Below, piece by piece: positions 7,913 to 16,343 of a stretch of DNA of 64,000 bases. The notes under the pieces were generated by a model, which worked only from the letters and a program-made list of their open reading frames with translations, did no database searches and had not been told where the DNA came from. Positions within the stretch are counted from its first letter, which is position 1; each line of letters opens with the position of its first letter. The stretch is from NCBI GenBank assembly GCA_036406475.1, contig DASXBA010000007.1, forward strand, positions 1-64,000. The letters run 5' to 3'. The stretch is from DASXBA01 sp036406475 (GTDB taxonomy: Bacteria; Actinomycetota; Thermoleophilia; Solirubrobacterales; Thermoleophilaceae). A program made the translations under genes and the position numbers.

Positions 7913-9637
7913 ATGCGCTCGGGACTCGCCTCGCTCGCGCTGGTCCTCGGCTCGCTGGCGCTCACTTCCACCGCGCTCGGGGCCGACGATCCCTACTGGA
8001 CCAACCCCTACCGGCTCTACTCGCACACCTATGCGTTCGGCCAGGCGCCGGCGTTCATGCCCGACGGCCGCGTCGTGGTCGGCAAGGACTTCAAGACCGG
8101 TGACGGCATCCAGGTCTACATCTCGCGCAAGGACGGCTCCGGCCGCCGCTGCCTCACCTGCAACCTGCCCGCGCCGAACAACGTCCCGGTGCCGCGGCCG
8201 CAGGGGGACTGGATCCTCTTCCACTCCTGGCGCGGCCATCACCTGACGATCGGCTCGCCCGGCTATGGCGGAATGGGCTCGGCGCTCTACGCCATCAGAC
8301 CCGACGGCTCCGGCCTCACCCAGCTCACCGGCAGCGACGCCGCCCACGGGGCCGGCGAGGGCGAGGACGACTACCACGCCTACTTCTCGCCGGACGGGCG
8401 GCAGGTGGTCTACACGCACCTGAACTGGAACTTCATCACCGACAACGGCCAGGGCAAGTGGGACGTGCGCGTGGCCGACTTCGGCTTCGACTCGAAGGGG
8501 CGGCCGCGGCTCAGCCACACCCGCGTCGTCCGGCCCGCGAACGGCCACTGGTACGAGACCCAGTGGTGGGCGCCCGACGGCAGCGGCTTCCTCTACACCG
8601 AGACGTTCGACACGGCCGAGAACCCGGAGCTCTTCTACTGCCGCCTGACGGCGAAGGGCTGCGCCACGAGGCAGCTCACCCACAACACCGCCTGGGACGA
8701 GCAGGCCATCTTCACGCCCGACATGAAGAACGTGATCTTCATGTCGAGCCGCGACCACCCCGGCTTCTTCAACACCTTCTCGGCGACAGCCGCCACGGCG
8801 GGCCTCAGCACGAGCGAGGACTACCTGCTGATCCTGCCCGTGTTCGAGGCGGGCTTCCTCCAGCCGGTGGCCGAGGAGGCGACCGACCTCTACGAGCTGA
8901 ACATGCGAAGCGGCGCCACCCGCCGGCTCACCGGACCGGCCGACGGCGACAAGGGCTGGATCGTGCCCGAGTTCACCTGGGAGCCGGGACGGGCCCGGCT
9001 CTGGTTCACCGAGAACAAGTTCCAGGAGGGCACGCGGGTGCCGCTGCCCGTCAACCCGGTCGATCAGCTCGAGCGAACCGCCACGCTGCTGGAGCACCCG
9101 CCAACGCCCGAGGCCCAGCACGTCACCGCCCTCGACGTGGTTCTGCCGCTCGAGCAGCGCACACGCATCCTCGACTTCGGCCGGGCCCCGGCCGCGAGCG
9201 GCTGCCTCGCCCGCCGCTCGCCGATCGGCCCGCGCAACATCGGCCGCATCCGCATCGGGCGCACGCGGCGCCAGCTGCTGGCACGCGCGCCGGGCCCGCG
9301 CAAGCGCACCGCTCGTTCCTGGCGCTGGTGCGTCAAGCGCTCCCGCGGAAGCGTCCGTGCCGCCTTCAGCCGCGGCGGCAAGGTGGCGCTGGTGGTCACT
9401 ACGGCCCACGCGCACGGCAACCGCGGCGTGCGCCCGGGCGTCTCGTCGCGCCGCCTGGCGCGCGCCTACCCCAACCGCCGCAAGCTCGGCCGCGGTCTCT
9501 TCCGCGCCCGCCGCGGCAGCCCGCGCGTCTTCGGCGTGAGCGGCGGCCGCGTCCGCTTCATCGCGGTGATCCCGCGCAGCCTCCAGCACAAGAAGCGGAC
9601 GATGCACCGTTACCTGCGGCTGGCGGGAGTGCCCTAA
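7913..9637 (+). CDS. Secreted TolB-like beta-propeller protein with basic C-terminal module
   Basis: An exported protein of about 574 residues. After a signal peptide (RSGLASLALVLGSLALTSTALGA) come repeated propeller-blade motifs such as IRPDGSGLTQLTG, FSPDGRQVVYTH, WAPDGSGFLYTE and FTPDMKNVIFMSS, characteristic of WD40-like/PD40 TolB-type propellers. From about residue 415 it switches to a very basic domain (IGRIRIGRTRRQLL, then WCVK, GSVRAAF, GKVALVVTT, LGRGLF, VFGVSGGRV). The C-terminal domain of the propeller protein at 33.5-35.5 kb has the same layout. ATG 7913 is preferred; TACGGT, a possible -10, lies 10 bases upstream. An in-frame GTG at 7901 is the alternative. Likely an extracytoplasmic binding protein; the ligand is unknown. 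Its stop overlaps that of the convergent synthetase. Confidence 0.78.
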   Translation: MRSGLASLALVLGSLALTSTALGADDPYWTNPYRLYSHTYAFGQAPAFMPDGRVVVGKDFKTGDGIQVYISRKDGSGRRCLTCNLPAPNNVPVPRPQGDWILFHSWRGHHLTIGSPGYGGMGSALYAIRPDGSGLTQLTGSDAAHGAGEGEDDYHAYFSPDGRQVVYTHLNWNFITDNGQGKWDVRVADFGFDSKGRPRLSHTRVVRPANGHWYETQWWAPDGSGFLYTETFDTAENPELFYCRLTAKGCATRQLTHNTAWDEQAIFTPDMKNVIFMSSRDHPGFFNTFSATAATAGLSTSEDYLLILPVFEAGFLQPVAEEATDLYELNMRSGATRRLTGPADGDKGWIVPEFTWEPGRARLWFTENKFQEGTRVPLPVNPVDQLERTATLLEHPPTPEAQHVTALDVVLPLEQRTRILDFGRAPAASGCLARRSPIGPRNIGRIRIGRTRRQLLARAPGPRKRTARSWRWCVKRSRGSVRAAFSRGGKVALVVTTAHAHGNRGVRPGVSSRRLARAYPNRRKLGRGLFRARRGSPRVFGVSGGRVRFIAVIPRSLQHKKRTMHRYLRLAGVP

Positions 9638-11235
9638 GCGGGCGTCTCCGCCTTCTTGCGCTCGCGCTCGGCCTCGCGCAGCTCGATCCGGCGGATCTTG
9701 CCCGTGAGCGTCTTGGGCAGGTCGTCCACGAACTCGATCTCGCGCGGGTAGGCGTAGGCGGAGTGGCGCTCGCGGACGAACGCCTTGATCTCGGTCGCCA
9801 GGTCGTCGGATCCGGTGTGTCCCTCTGCGAGCACGATGAACGCCTTGACGATGTCGCCGCGCTTCGCGTCGGGTGAGGCCACCGCGGCCGCCTCCTTGAC
9901 CGCCGCGTGCTCGACGCAGGCCGACTCCACCTCGAACGGTCCGATCCGGTAGCCGGCCGAGATGATCACGTCGTCGGCGCGGCCCGAGTACCAGACGTAG
10001 CCGTCCTGATCGACCTCGGCGGCGTCCCCCGTGTGGAACCAGTCGCCGCCGAAGACCTCCTCCGTGTCCTCCGGCCGGTTCCAGTAGCCGATCGGGTAGT
10101 GCGGGTTGGAGCGGGCCTTGAGACAGATCTCACCGCGCTCGCCCGGCGGGAGCGGCTTCTCGTCCTCGTCGAGCACCGCCACCTCCCAGCCGGGCATCGG
10201 CAGGCCCATCGACCCCTCGCGCACCTCGACCGTGGGGAAGTTCCCGCAGAGCGGATAGCTCTCGGTCAGACCGTAGAAGTCGAGCACGGTGACCCCGAAC
10301 TGCTCGCGGAACCAGCGGATCACCTCGGGGTTGAGGGGCTCGCCGGCCGAGCAGGTGATCCGCAGCTTGTCGAGCGGGTAGCGCTTGCCCGCGTCGGCCA
10401 CGCCGGTCATCGCGCGCAGTGCGGTGGGCGTGGTGAACATGTTCTCCACGCCGTGCTTCGAAAGGAAGCGCAGATGCTCCTCGGGCTCGTAGCCGCCCTT
10501 GCGCGCCTGCACGAGCGCCACCGCGCCGTAGCGCCACGGGCCGAGCAGCGGGCAGATCCCCGCCGCCCATGCCCACTCGCCCGAGCCATGGAAGAGCTCG
10601 CCGTCCCGGACGTCGTGGCAGAACTCGAACTCCTCGTGCGCGAGCAGGTAGCGGTGCGCGTGGAGGATGCCCTTGGCCTTGCCCGTCGTGCCGGAGGAGT
10701 AGTAGAGCTGGGCCGGGTCGTCGGCGGCCGTGTCGACCACCTCGTAATCGGCGGAGGCCTGCTCGAGCTCGTCCATCAGGCCGTCGTCGAGGACCAGCAC
10801 CTCCGGCCCCTCCGGAATCCGCGAGCGGTTGGCGGAGTCGGTCACGACCACCGAGGCGCCCGAGTCGCTCAGCCGGTGCTCGATGCCCTCGTCGCCGTAG
10901 AGGACGGACAGCGACAGCAGGATCGCCGCCCGCTTGTAGGTGCCGATGAAGACGGCCGCGGTCTCCGGCAGCGACGGCAGGAGGGTGGCGACCCGGTCGC
11001 CGCGCTCCACGCCATGCGCCTCGAGCACGCCCGCGAACTTGTTCGACAGGTCCTGGAGCTCGCCAAAGCTCACCCGCCGCTCGTTGCCCTGCCAGTCTTC
11101 CCAGACCATCGCGAGGCGGTCGCGCTCGTGCTTGTCGCAGACGTCGCGCGCGATGTTGTAGCGCTCGGGGACGTCCCAGCTGTGGTCGGCCAGCATCTCC
11201 TCGTAGCTGCCGACGTGGTACTTGCGGAAGCTCAT
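9634..11235 (-). CDS. Acyl-CoA synthetase (AMP-forming, acetyl/medium-chain type)
   Basis: A 533-residue ANL-superfamily adenylating enzyme that activates a carboxylic acid with ATP to an acyl-adenylate and then an acyl-CoA. Core motifs in order are YYSSGTTGKAKGI (ATP-binding A3), YGLTES (A5), GDWFHTGD (A7), AGYRIGPFEVES (hinge and A8), and the catalytic lysine in KTLTGKIRR near the C-terminus. The N-terminus (SWDVPERYNIARDVCD) and the overall pattern resemble the acetyl-CoA/medium-chain synthetase branch rather than the long-chain FadD at 37.9 kb. It is divergent from bioA with a 48-base gap, so a role in making the pimeloyl thioester is conceivable but not shown. The ATG is at 11235. Confidence 0.88.
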   Translation of the reverse strand: MSFRKYHVGSYEEMLADHSWDVPERYNIARDVCDKHERDRLAMVWEDWQGNERRVSFGELQDLSNKFAGVLEAHGVERGDRVATLLPSLPETAAVFIGTYKRAAILLSLSVLYGDEGIEHRLSDSGASVVVTDSANRSRIPEGPEVLVLDDGLMDELEQASADYEVVDTAADDPAQLYYSSGTTGKAKGILHAHRYLLAHEEFEFCHDVRDGELFHGSGEWAWAAGICPLLGPWRYGAVALVQARKGGYEPEEHLRFLSKHGVENMFTTPTALRAMTGVADAGKRYPLDKLRITCSAGEPLNPEVIRWFREQFGVTVLDFYGLTESYPLCGNFPTVEVREGSMGLPMPGWEVAVLDEDEKPLPPGERGEICLKARSNPHYPIGYWNRPEDTEEVFGGDWFHTGDAAEVDQDGYVWYSGRADDVIISAGYRIGPFEVESACVEHAAVKEAAAVASPDAKRGDIVKAFIVLAEGHTGSDDLATEIKAFVRERHSAYAYPREIEFVDDLPKTLTGKIRRIELREAERERKKAETPA

Positions 11236-11283
11236 CTCTCCTCCCAGTTCCGACCTGGCCCGGGGCTAGTGTCGCACTACTTC

Positions 11284-12570
11284 ATGGATCTCCAATCCGC
11301 GGACCGCGCACACCTCTGGCATCCGTTCACGCAGCAGCGCGGTTGGGAGGGGGAGGACGCGCCGATCGTCGAACGCGCGGAGGGCACCGACCTCTTCGAC
11401 GTCGAGGGCAACCGCTACATCGACGGCGTCTCCTCGCTCTGGTGCAACGTCCACGGCCACCGTCATCCCCGGATCGACGCCGCCGTGCGCGACCAGCTCG
11501 ACCGCGTGGCCCACTCGACGATGCTCGGGCTCAGCCATCCGCCCGCCATCGAGCTGGCGCGGCGGCTGGTGGAGATCGCCCCGCCCGGGCTCACGCGGGT
11601 CTTCTACTCGGACTCCGGCTCAACGGCCGCAGAGATCGCGCTCAAGATGGCCTACCAGTACTGGCATCAGCGCGGCGAGCGGCGAACCGGCTTCATCGCC
11701 CTGCGTGACGCCTACCACGGCGACACGATCGGGTCGGTGTCCGTCGGCGGGATCGAGCTCTTCCACTCGCTCTACCGGCCACTCCTGTTCGACACGCTCA
11801 AGGCCGAGCCCGGGGATCTCGACTACATGGAGCATCTGCTCTCCGAGCACGCCGGCTCAATCGCCGCCGTGATCATGGAGCCGCTCGTACAGGGCGCCGC
11901 GGGGATGCTCGTCCACCCTGACGGCTATCTGCGCGGCGTCCGCGAGCTCTGCGACCGGTTCGGAGTGCTGCTGATCCTCGACGAGGTGGCCACGGGCTTC
12001 GGCCGGACGGGCACGATGTTCGCCTGCCAGAACGAGGGCGTCGCTCCGGACCTCATGTGCCTGGCCAAGGGCCTCACCGGCGGCTACATGCCGCTCGCCG
12101 CGACGCTCGCGAGCGAGGAGATCTACGAGGGCTTCCTCGGGGAGTTCGAGGAGTTCAAGACCTTCTTCCACGGCCACACCTACACGGGCAACCCGCTCGC
12201 CTGCGCGGCGGCGCTCGCCACGCTCGACGTCTTCGAGGAGGAGCGGACACTCGAGCGGCTCGCGCCGAAGATCGCGCTGCTCGCCTCGCTGCTCGAGCCG
12301 CTCTCGGACCAGCCTGCCGTGGCCGAGATCCGCCGCTGCGGGTTCATGACCGGCATCCAGCTGGCCGACTTCCCCCTCGACGCCCGCATGGGCCACCGGG
12401 TGACGCTCGAGGCCCGCGCTCGCGGAGCGATCATCCGCCCGCTCGGCGACGTCGTGGTCTTGATGCCGCCGCTCTCGATCTCCGACGACGACCTGCGCCG
12501 CCTGGTGGAGATCACGGCCGAGGCGATCGACGCGGCCACGGGCGCGGCCGAACTGCGCCGAGCGGCCTGA
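11284..12570 (+). CDS. bioA: Adenosylmethionine-8-amino-7-oxononanoate aminotransferase
   Basis: A 428-residue class III PLP aminotransferase that transfers the amino group of S-adenosylmethionine to KAPA, giving 7,8-diaminopelargonate in biotin synthesis. It shows the BioA-type N-terminus LWHPFTQQ, the substrate-side SLWCNVHGHRHP, DSGSTAAEIALKMA, the PLP-contacting Asp in LILDEVATGFGRTG (D233) and the Schiff-base lysine K262 in LAKGLTGGYMPLAATL. ATG 11284 is chosen because family homology begins there; an in-frame GTG at 11269 is possible, and TAGTGT, a -10-like box, precedes it. It stands apart from bioF-bioD, with two unrelated genes and the divergent acyl-CoA synthetase between them. Confidence 0.93.
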   Translation: MDLQSADRAHLWHPFTQQRGWEGEDAPIVERAEGTDLFDVEGNRYIDGVSSLWCNVHGHRHPRIDAAVRDQLDRVAHSTMLGLSHPPAIELARRLVEIAPPGLTRVFYSDSGSTAAEIALKMAYQYWHQRGERRTGFIALRDAYHGDTIGSVSVGGIELFHSLYRPLLFDTLKAEPGDLDYMEHLLSEHAGSIAAVIMEPLVQGAAGMLVHPDGYLRGVRELCDRFGVLLILDEVATGFGRTGTMFACQNEGVAPDLMCLAKGLTGGYMPLAATLASEEIYEGFLGEFEEFKTFFHGHTYTGNPLACAAALATLDVFEEERTLERLAPKIALLASLLEPLSDQPAVAEIRRCGFMTGIQLADFPLDARMGHRVTLEARARGAIIRPLGDVVVLMPPLSISDDDLRRLVEITAEAIDAATGAAELRRAA

Positions 12571-12632
12571 ATCGTCGCTTCCCCGTTACCCAGCGTCCAC
12601 AGCCGTCGCGGGCGGCATGGGACAATCGCCCG

Positions 12633-12947
12633 GTGCGCACGCGCGAACTACTCCGGCGTATCGACTCCTCGCTCGACAGGGTCGACGAGTCGCTGGTGCG
12701 CAACAGCGAGGCGCTCGACCGAAACGAGCGAGCCTTTGCAGATCTGCGGCACTTCACCCGTGACCAGATGCGGCGAATGGAGATCGTGACGGACCGCCAG
12801 GTTCGAGCTCTGGAGGCCGTCGAACGCCGGCTCGACAAGGTCAACCGAACGGTCGACGATCACCGCGACGAGAGCCGGGCGATCATGCAGGCACTGCTGC
12901 GCATGATCGACAGACTTGAGGGAGGCGGCTCCGCGGCCTCGGCATAG
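12633..12947 (+). CDS. Small coiled-coil protein
   Basis: A 104-residue, highly charged, almost entirely helical protein with repeated heptad-like units (LLRRIDSSLDRVDESL, ALEAVERRLDKVNRTVDDH, LLRMIDRLEGG) and no membrane segment, cysteine or signal peptide. The heptads predict a coiled coil that probably oligomerises. The GTG start at 12633 follows a GACAAT sequence that may be a -10 box for a short-leader transcript. It lies 62 bases downstream of bioA on the same strand but has an apparent promoter of its own. No family is recognised and no function can be assigned. Confidence 0.65.
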   Translation: MRTRELLRRIDSSLDRVDESLVRNSEALDRNERAFADLRHFTRDQMRRMEIVTDRQVRALEAVERRLDKVNRTVDDHRDESRAIMQALLRMIDRLEGGGSAASA

Positions 12948-13008
12948 CGCGTGGTCTCGGCGCTGCAACGTGCGGCCTGACGCTGGGCACCGGGCGATTG
13001 GCATTTCC

Positions 13009-13032
13009 AGAGCCCAGGGCCTAGAGCCCAGG
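13009..13032. repeat. Two direct copies of AGAGCCCAGG
   Basis: AGAGCCCAGG occurs at 13009-13018 and 13023-13032, in the 90-base gap between the coiled-coil gene and the rubredoxin stop. Only two copies are present and no function is evident. Confidence 0.6.
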
Positions 13033-13037
13033 ACCAG

Positions 13038-13220
13038 TCAGCCCTCGTGCGGCTCGAAATCCCGCTTCCGGGCCCCGCACACCGGGCAGAACCAGTCGTC
13101 CGGGATGTCCTCGAACGCGGTGCCGGGCGGGATGCCGCCGTCGGGGTCGCCCTCGTCGGGGTCGTAGATGAACCCGCACGAGGTGCAGATGTAGAGCTGC
13201 TTTGTGGCGGTGTCTTCCAC
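13038..13220 (-). CDS. Rubredoxin
   Basis: A 60-residue mononuclear iron electron carrier. The two knuckles CTSCGF (C12, C15) and CPVCGA (C45, C48) supply the four cysteines that bind iron, and the intervening YDPDEGDPDGGIPPGTAFEDIP is the standard rubredoxin core, ending DDWFCP. Length and spacing are canonical. Its redox partner is not adjacent: the neighbours are a coiled-coil protein and, divergently, a Nudix gene. In actinobacteria rubredoxins often serve alkane or fatty acid hydroxylases, but none is in this window. Confidence 0.96.
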   Translation of the reverse strand: MEDTATKQLYICTSCGFIYDPDEGDPDGGIPPGTAFEDIPDDWFCPVCGARKRDFEPHEG

Positions 13221-13241
13221 GGCGCGGGAAGCCTAGCCGGG

Positions 13242-13247
13242 TAGGCT
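13242..13247 (+). promoter_or_regulatory. Putative -10 box (TAGGCT), leaderless Nudix promoter
   Basis: TAGGCT fits TANNNT and is followed by exactly 6 bases and then the GTG start at 13254, the geometry of a leaderless actinobacterial promoter. It lies between the divergent rubredoxin and Nudix genes. Confidence 0.55.
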
Positions 13248-13253
13248 CCGGCT

Positions 13254-13871
13254 GTGCCCGACGACCGCCCTGCGCCCGGGGAGGAGCTCAACCGGGGAGA
13301 GGTCACGGAGGCGCGCCCGGCGGCGTCACTGATCCTCCTGCGCGAGGGGGCGGACGGCCCCGAGGTGCTGCTCGTGGAGCGGAACCAGGAGCAGCGGTTC
13401 ATGGGCGGGGCCTGGGTCTTTCCCGGCGGAGCGGTGGACGGGGATGCCGAGGGGCCGCAGGGAGCGGCCCGCCGGGAGCTCGAGGAGGAGGCCGCCATCC
13501 GGCTGCCCGAGGGGACGCCGATCGAGTCGTTCTCGCGCTGGATCACCCCGGCGCAGGTCAAGGTCAGGTTCGACACCTGGTTCTTCGTGGCCGCGGCGCC
13601 GGAGGGCGCCGAGGCGACGCCCGACGGCAGCGAGTGCACGGGCGCGCGCTGGATCCGCCCCGGCGACGCGCTCGAGGCCGGCCGCCGCGACGAGCTGATG
13701 CTGGTCTTCCCCACGATCAAGCACCTGGAGCAGCTCGCCGAGTTCGGCTCGGTGGCGGAGGCGCTCGACGCGGCGCGCAGCCGGAGAGTGATGCCGGTCG
13801 AGCCGCGGGTACTCGAGGAGGGCGGCATCGCGCGGGTGGTTCTCCCGGGCGAGCCCGGCTACGAGGAGTGA
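13254..13871 (+). CDS. Nudix hydrolase
   Basis: A 205-residue Nudix-fold pyrophosphohydrolase. The Nudix box is seen as FPGGAVDGDAEGPQGAARRE followed by LEEEAAI; it keeps the RELxEE catalytic core but has Ala in place of the usual Gly and one extra residue before the first Glu. This is compatible with the NUDT19/CoA-pyrophosphatase-like branch, so a CoA or acyl-CoA substrate is a guess. The N-terminal ASLILLREGADGPEVLLVERN is the typical first strand pair. A leaderless promoter precedes the GTG. The epimerase starts 14 bases downstream, suggesting cotranscription. Confidence 0.85.
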   Translation: MPDDRPAPGEELNRGEVTEARPAASLILLREGADGPEVLLVERNQEQRFMGGAWVFPGGAVDGDAEGPQGAARRELEEEAAIRLPEGTPIESFSRWITPAQVKVRFDTWFFVAAAPEGAEATPDGSECTGARWIRPGDALEAGRRDELMLVFPTIKHLEQLAEFGSVAEALDAARSRRVMPVEPRVLEEGGIARVVLPGEPGYEE

Positions 13872-13885
13872 GGTAGAAAACGCAC

Positions 13886-14908
13886 ATGCCGAGCGACGGG
13901 CTGACCGTGGCGGTGACCGGCCCCACCGGCGACCTTGGCATCGCCATCGTCGACGCGCTCGAGCGAGCGCGTCGAGTGGGGAGCGTCGTTGGCATGGCAA
14001 GGCGCCCGTTCGACCCGGGCGAGCACGGCTGGAAGAAGACCGAGTACCGCCAGGGCGACGTGACCGACGAGAAGAGCGTCAAGGACCTGGTCAAGGGCGC
14101 CGACGTGACGATCCACCTCGCCTTCGCGATCCTCAGCGCGGGCAAGGCGACCAAGCAGCTGAACGTCGACGGCTCGCGCAACGTCTTCAAGGCGTCCGCT
14201 GACGCCGGCGTGGAGCGGATCCTCTACGCGTCGAGCGTCGCCGCCTACGGCTTCCACGACGACAACCCCAACTGGCTCACCGAGGACGTGCCGGCCCGGG
14301 GCTCGGCCGAGCATCACTACTCGCAGCAGAAGGCCGAGGTCGAGAAGGTGCTCGACGAGGTGCTCAAGCGGCGGAGGAAGACCGTGGCCTACCGCTTCCG
14401 CCCCTGCATCGTCTCTGGGCCGCGGGCGCAGACGCTGCTGGAGGAGATCCCCTACTACCGCCTCTCCGACGCCATGCCGGACGCCGTCCGCGGCCTGCTC
14501 TCGGCGATGCCGGTCCTAAAGCCGGTCATCCCCGACACCGGCACGCCCTTCCAGCTCGTGCACGAGGACGACGTGGCCTCCGCGTTCATGGCCGGCGTCG
14601 CCGGCAAGGGGGAGCCCGGGCCCTACAACCTCGCCGGCGGCGGAACGCTCAAGATGAGCGACCTCGCCGACGCGCTCGGCTGGTACTCCGTGCCCATCCC
14701 CGGGGCGGCGGTGGAGGCCGCCGCGGAGCTCGTGACACGTGTGCCAATCGCGCCGGAGTCGGTCGCCTGGCTGCACTCCCTGCGCAAGCCGGTGCTGATG
14801 AAGACCGACCGCGCCCGCAAGCAGCTCGGCTGGAGGCCCAAATACGGCGGGAAGGCCACTCTGAAGGCGATGATCGAGGCGCGACGCGCCGAGCCCTCAG
14901 AACGGTGA
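13886..14908 (+). CDS. NAD-dependent epimerase/dehydratase (extended SDR)
   Basis: A 340-residue extended short-chain dehydrogenase. The N-terminal Rossmann motif appears as VTGPTGDLGIAI, the strand-4 region is YASSVAAYG, and the catalytic Tyr-x3-Lys is in HHYSQQKAEVE. A C-terminal substrate domain follows (FQLVHEDDVASAF, then GPYNLAGGGTLKMSDLADALG), typical of sugar-nucleotide or hydroxysteroid-like epimerases. ATG 13886 lies 13 bases beyond the last base of a GAGG, and a TAGAAA at -12 may be a -10 box. It lies 14 bases after the Nudix gene. The substrate is not predictable from this context. Confidence 0.88.
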   Translation: MPSDGLTVAVTGPTGDLGIAIVDALERARRVGSVVGMARRPFDPGEHGWKKTEYRQGDVTDEKSVKDLVKGADVTIHLAFAILSAGKATKQLNVDGSRNVFKASADAGVERILYASSVAAYGFHDDNPNWLTEDVPARGSAEHHYSQQKAEVEKVLDEVLKRRRKTVAYRFRPCIVSGPRAQTLLEEIPYYRLSDAMPDAVRGLLSAMPVLKPVIPDTGTPFQLVHEDDVASAFMAGVAGKGEPGPYNLAGGGTLKMSDLADALGWYSVPIPGAAVEAAAELVTRVPIAPESVAWLHSLRKPVLMKTDRARKQLGWRPKYGGKATLKAMIEARRAEPSER

Positions 14909-14946
14909 TTGCCTTTCGTTCGATGGGGTAGACATGAAGTGACGAG

Positions 14947-15144
14947 ATGGATCGAGTCACATGCCCACAATGCAACTACACAGTGGGCCTGGGAATGGCA
15001 TGCGAACCCGGCCGTTGCCCACGATGCGATCTCCCGCTGATGCTCACATGCGAGTTCCGGGCACTGACGCCCGATGACCTCGAGGCCGAGGTGGAACGTC
15101 AGCTCGAGCTGGAGCGGGATCGCGTCAAGGTTCCGCTGATCTAG
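14947..15144 (+). CDS. Small zinc-ribbon protein
   Basis: A 65-residue protein with a probable zinc ribbon: C6 and C9 in CPQC, and C24 and C27 in CPRC, with an extra C19, followed by a charged helical tail (DDLEAEVERQLELERDRVK). It has no signal peptide or membrane segment. It is probably a small metal-binding cytoplasmic protein of unknown role. Its stop overlaps the stop of the convergent iron alcohol dehydrogenase by 4 bases in a TCTAGA sequence. Confidence 0.7.
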   Translation: MDRVTCPQCNYTVGLGMACEPGRCPRCDLPLMLTCEFRALTPDDLEAEVERQLELERDRVKVPLI

Positions 15145-16343
15145 AGGGCGCGCCTGTACAGCTCGGCGTAGTCCTCCTCGGAGGGCTCGCGCGGATTGAG
15201 CAGCGTGGTGCCGTCGCCCATGGCCCCCTCCACGAGGGCGGGAATTCCGTCCTCCGGTACCCCGACCTGTGACAGCCGCGTCGGCAGGCCCAGCCGCTCG
15301 ACCATGCCGGCGACGTGGTCGGCGAGCGCATCGGGCCCGTCGAGGTCGAAGACGTCGGCGACTTCGCGGTAGCGGTCCGCGATGTCGGCGCCGCCCTCCG
15401 CGTTGAAGCGGATGACGTGCGGCAGGTGGATCGCGTTGGCCACGCCGTGGGGGACGCCGAAGCGCCCGCCGGCGGAATGCGACATCGCGTGCACGGACCC
15501 GAGCGAGATCGTGATCGCGATCGAGGCCGCCACGAGCATGCTGCCCCGGGCGTCGTCGTCCTCGGGCGTCTCGACGGCGCGCTCGAGGTTGTCGCGGATC
15601 ATCCGCAGCGCCTGGAGCGAGCGGCCGTCCTGGTGCGGGTTCCAGTCGACCGAGACGTAGCCCTCGATCGCGTGGGTCATCGCGTCCATTCCGGTGGCGG
15701 CGGCGACCGCCGGCGGCAGGGTCCGCGTGGACTCCGGGTCGAGGATCGCCAGGCGCGGGAAGAGCGGGAAGTCCGCGATCTCGAGCTTCATCTTCTGCTC
15801 GGGGTCCTTGATGACCGCGGCCATCGAGACCTCGGAGCCGGTCCCCGCCGTCGTCGGGATGCAGGCGAGCGGTGCTACTGGAAGCGGCCGGCCCATTCCG
15901 TCGTCCTCGCGCGGCATGAGCAGGAAGCCCTCCTGCTCGAGAGCGGTGCCGCCGTGGGTGAAGACCGCGTCGGCGACCTTGGCCGTGTCCATCACCGAGC
16001 CGCCGCCGACGGCGAGGAAGGAGTCGGCGCCGGCCTCCTTGGCGGCCGCGGCGCAGCGCTCCACGACTTCCGTGGACGAGTCCTGCGGCACGTCGTCGAA
16101 GACGCCCGCCAGCTCGAGGCCTCCGTCGGCGACGCCGGCCTCGACCTTCTCGATCAGGCCGGTCCCGCGGATCACCTTGTCGGTAACCAGGAAGACGCGG
16201 TGGGCGCCCTCCTTCATGAACTCGAAGCCGGTCGAGCCGAGCAGGTCGCTGCCTGCGATCACGCGCGTCGTCGAGGCGTACTGGAAGAAGTCCTTGAAGC
16301 CCGCCATCTGACGGGCGTTTGGGTCCGCCGCTGCCGCCTCCAT
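15141..16343 (-). CDS. Iron-containing alcohol dehydrogenase
   Basis: A 400-residue group III metal-dependent alcohol dehydrogenase. The NAD(P)-binding GGGSVMDTAK follows the N-terminal Rossmann-like part, IPTTAGTGSE is the conserved nucleotide/substrate loop, and the iron ligands are expected in GMDAMTHAIEGY and HAMSHSAGGRFGVPHG. It is the last gene of a leftward five-gene lipid operon: its ATG at 16343 overlaps the SCP2 stop by one base (TGATG), implying coupled translation. It probably interconverts a long-chain alcohol and aldehyde in wax ester or fatty acid metabolism; the substrate is inferred from context. ATG 16307 is an alternative start. Confidence 0.92.
   Translation of the reverse strand: MEAAAADPNARQMAGFKDFFQYASTTRVIAGSDLLGSTGFEFMKEGAHRVFLVTDKVIRGTGLIEKVEAGVADGGLELAGVFDDVPQDSSTEVVERCAAAAKEAGADSFLAVGGGSVMDTAKVADAVFTHGGTALEQEGFLLMPREDDGMGRPLPVAPLACIPTTAGTGSEVSMAAVIKDPEQKMKLEIADFPLFPRLAILDPESTRTLPPAVAAATGMDAMTHAIEGYVSVDWNPHQDGRSLQALRMIRDNLERAVETPEDDDARGSMLVAASIAITISLGSVHAMSHSAGGRFGVPHGVANAIHLPHVIRFNAEGGADIADRYREVADVFDLDGPDALADHVAGMVERLGLPTRLSQVGVPEDGIPALVEGAMGDGTTLLNPREPSEEDYAELYRRAL

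Noticed and set aside
7865..9607. Long minus-strand open frame opposite the TolB-like protein
   Set aside because: It is a compositional shadow; the plus-strand frame has a signal peptide and propeller repeats.
9907..11283. Upstream extension of the bioA frame to 9907
   Set aside because: It lies antisense to the acyl-CoA synthetase, and BioA homology begins at 11284.
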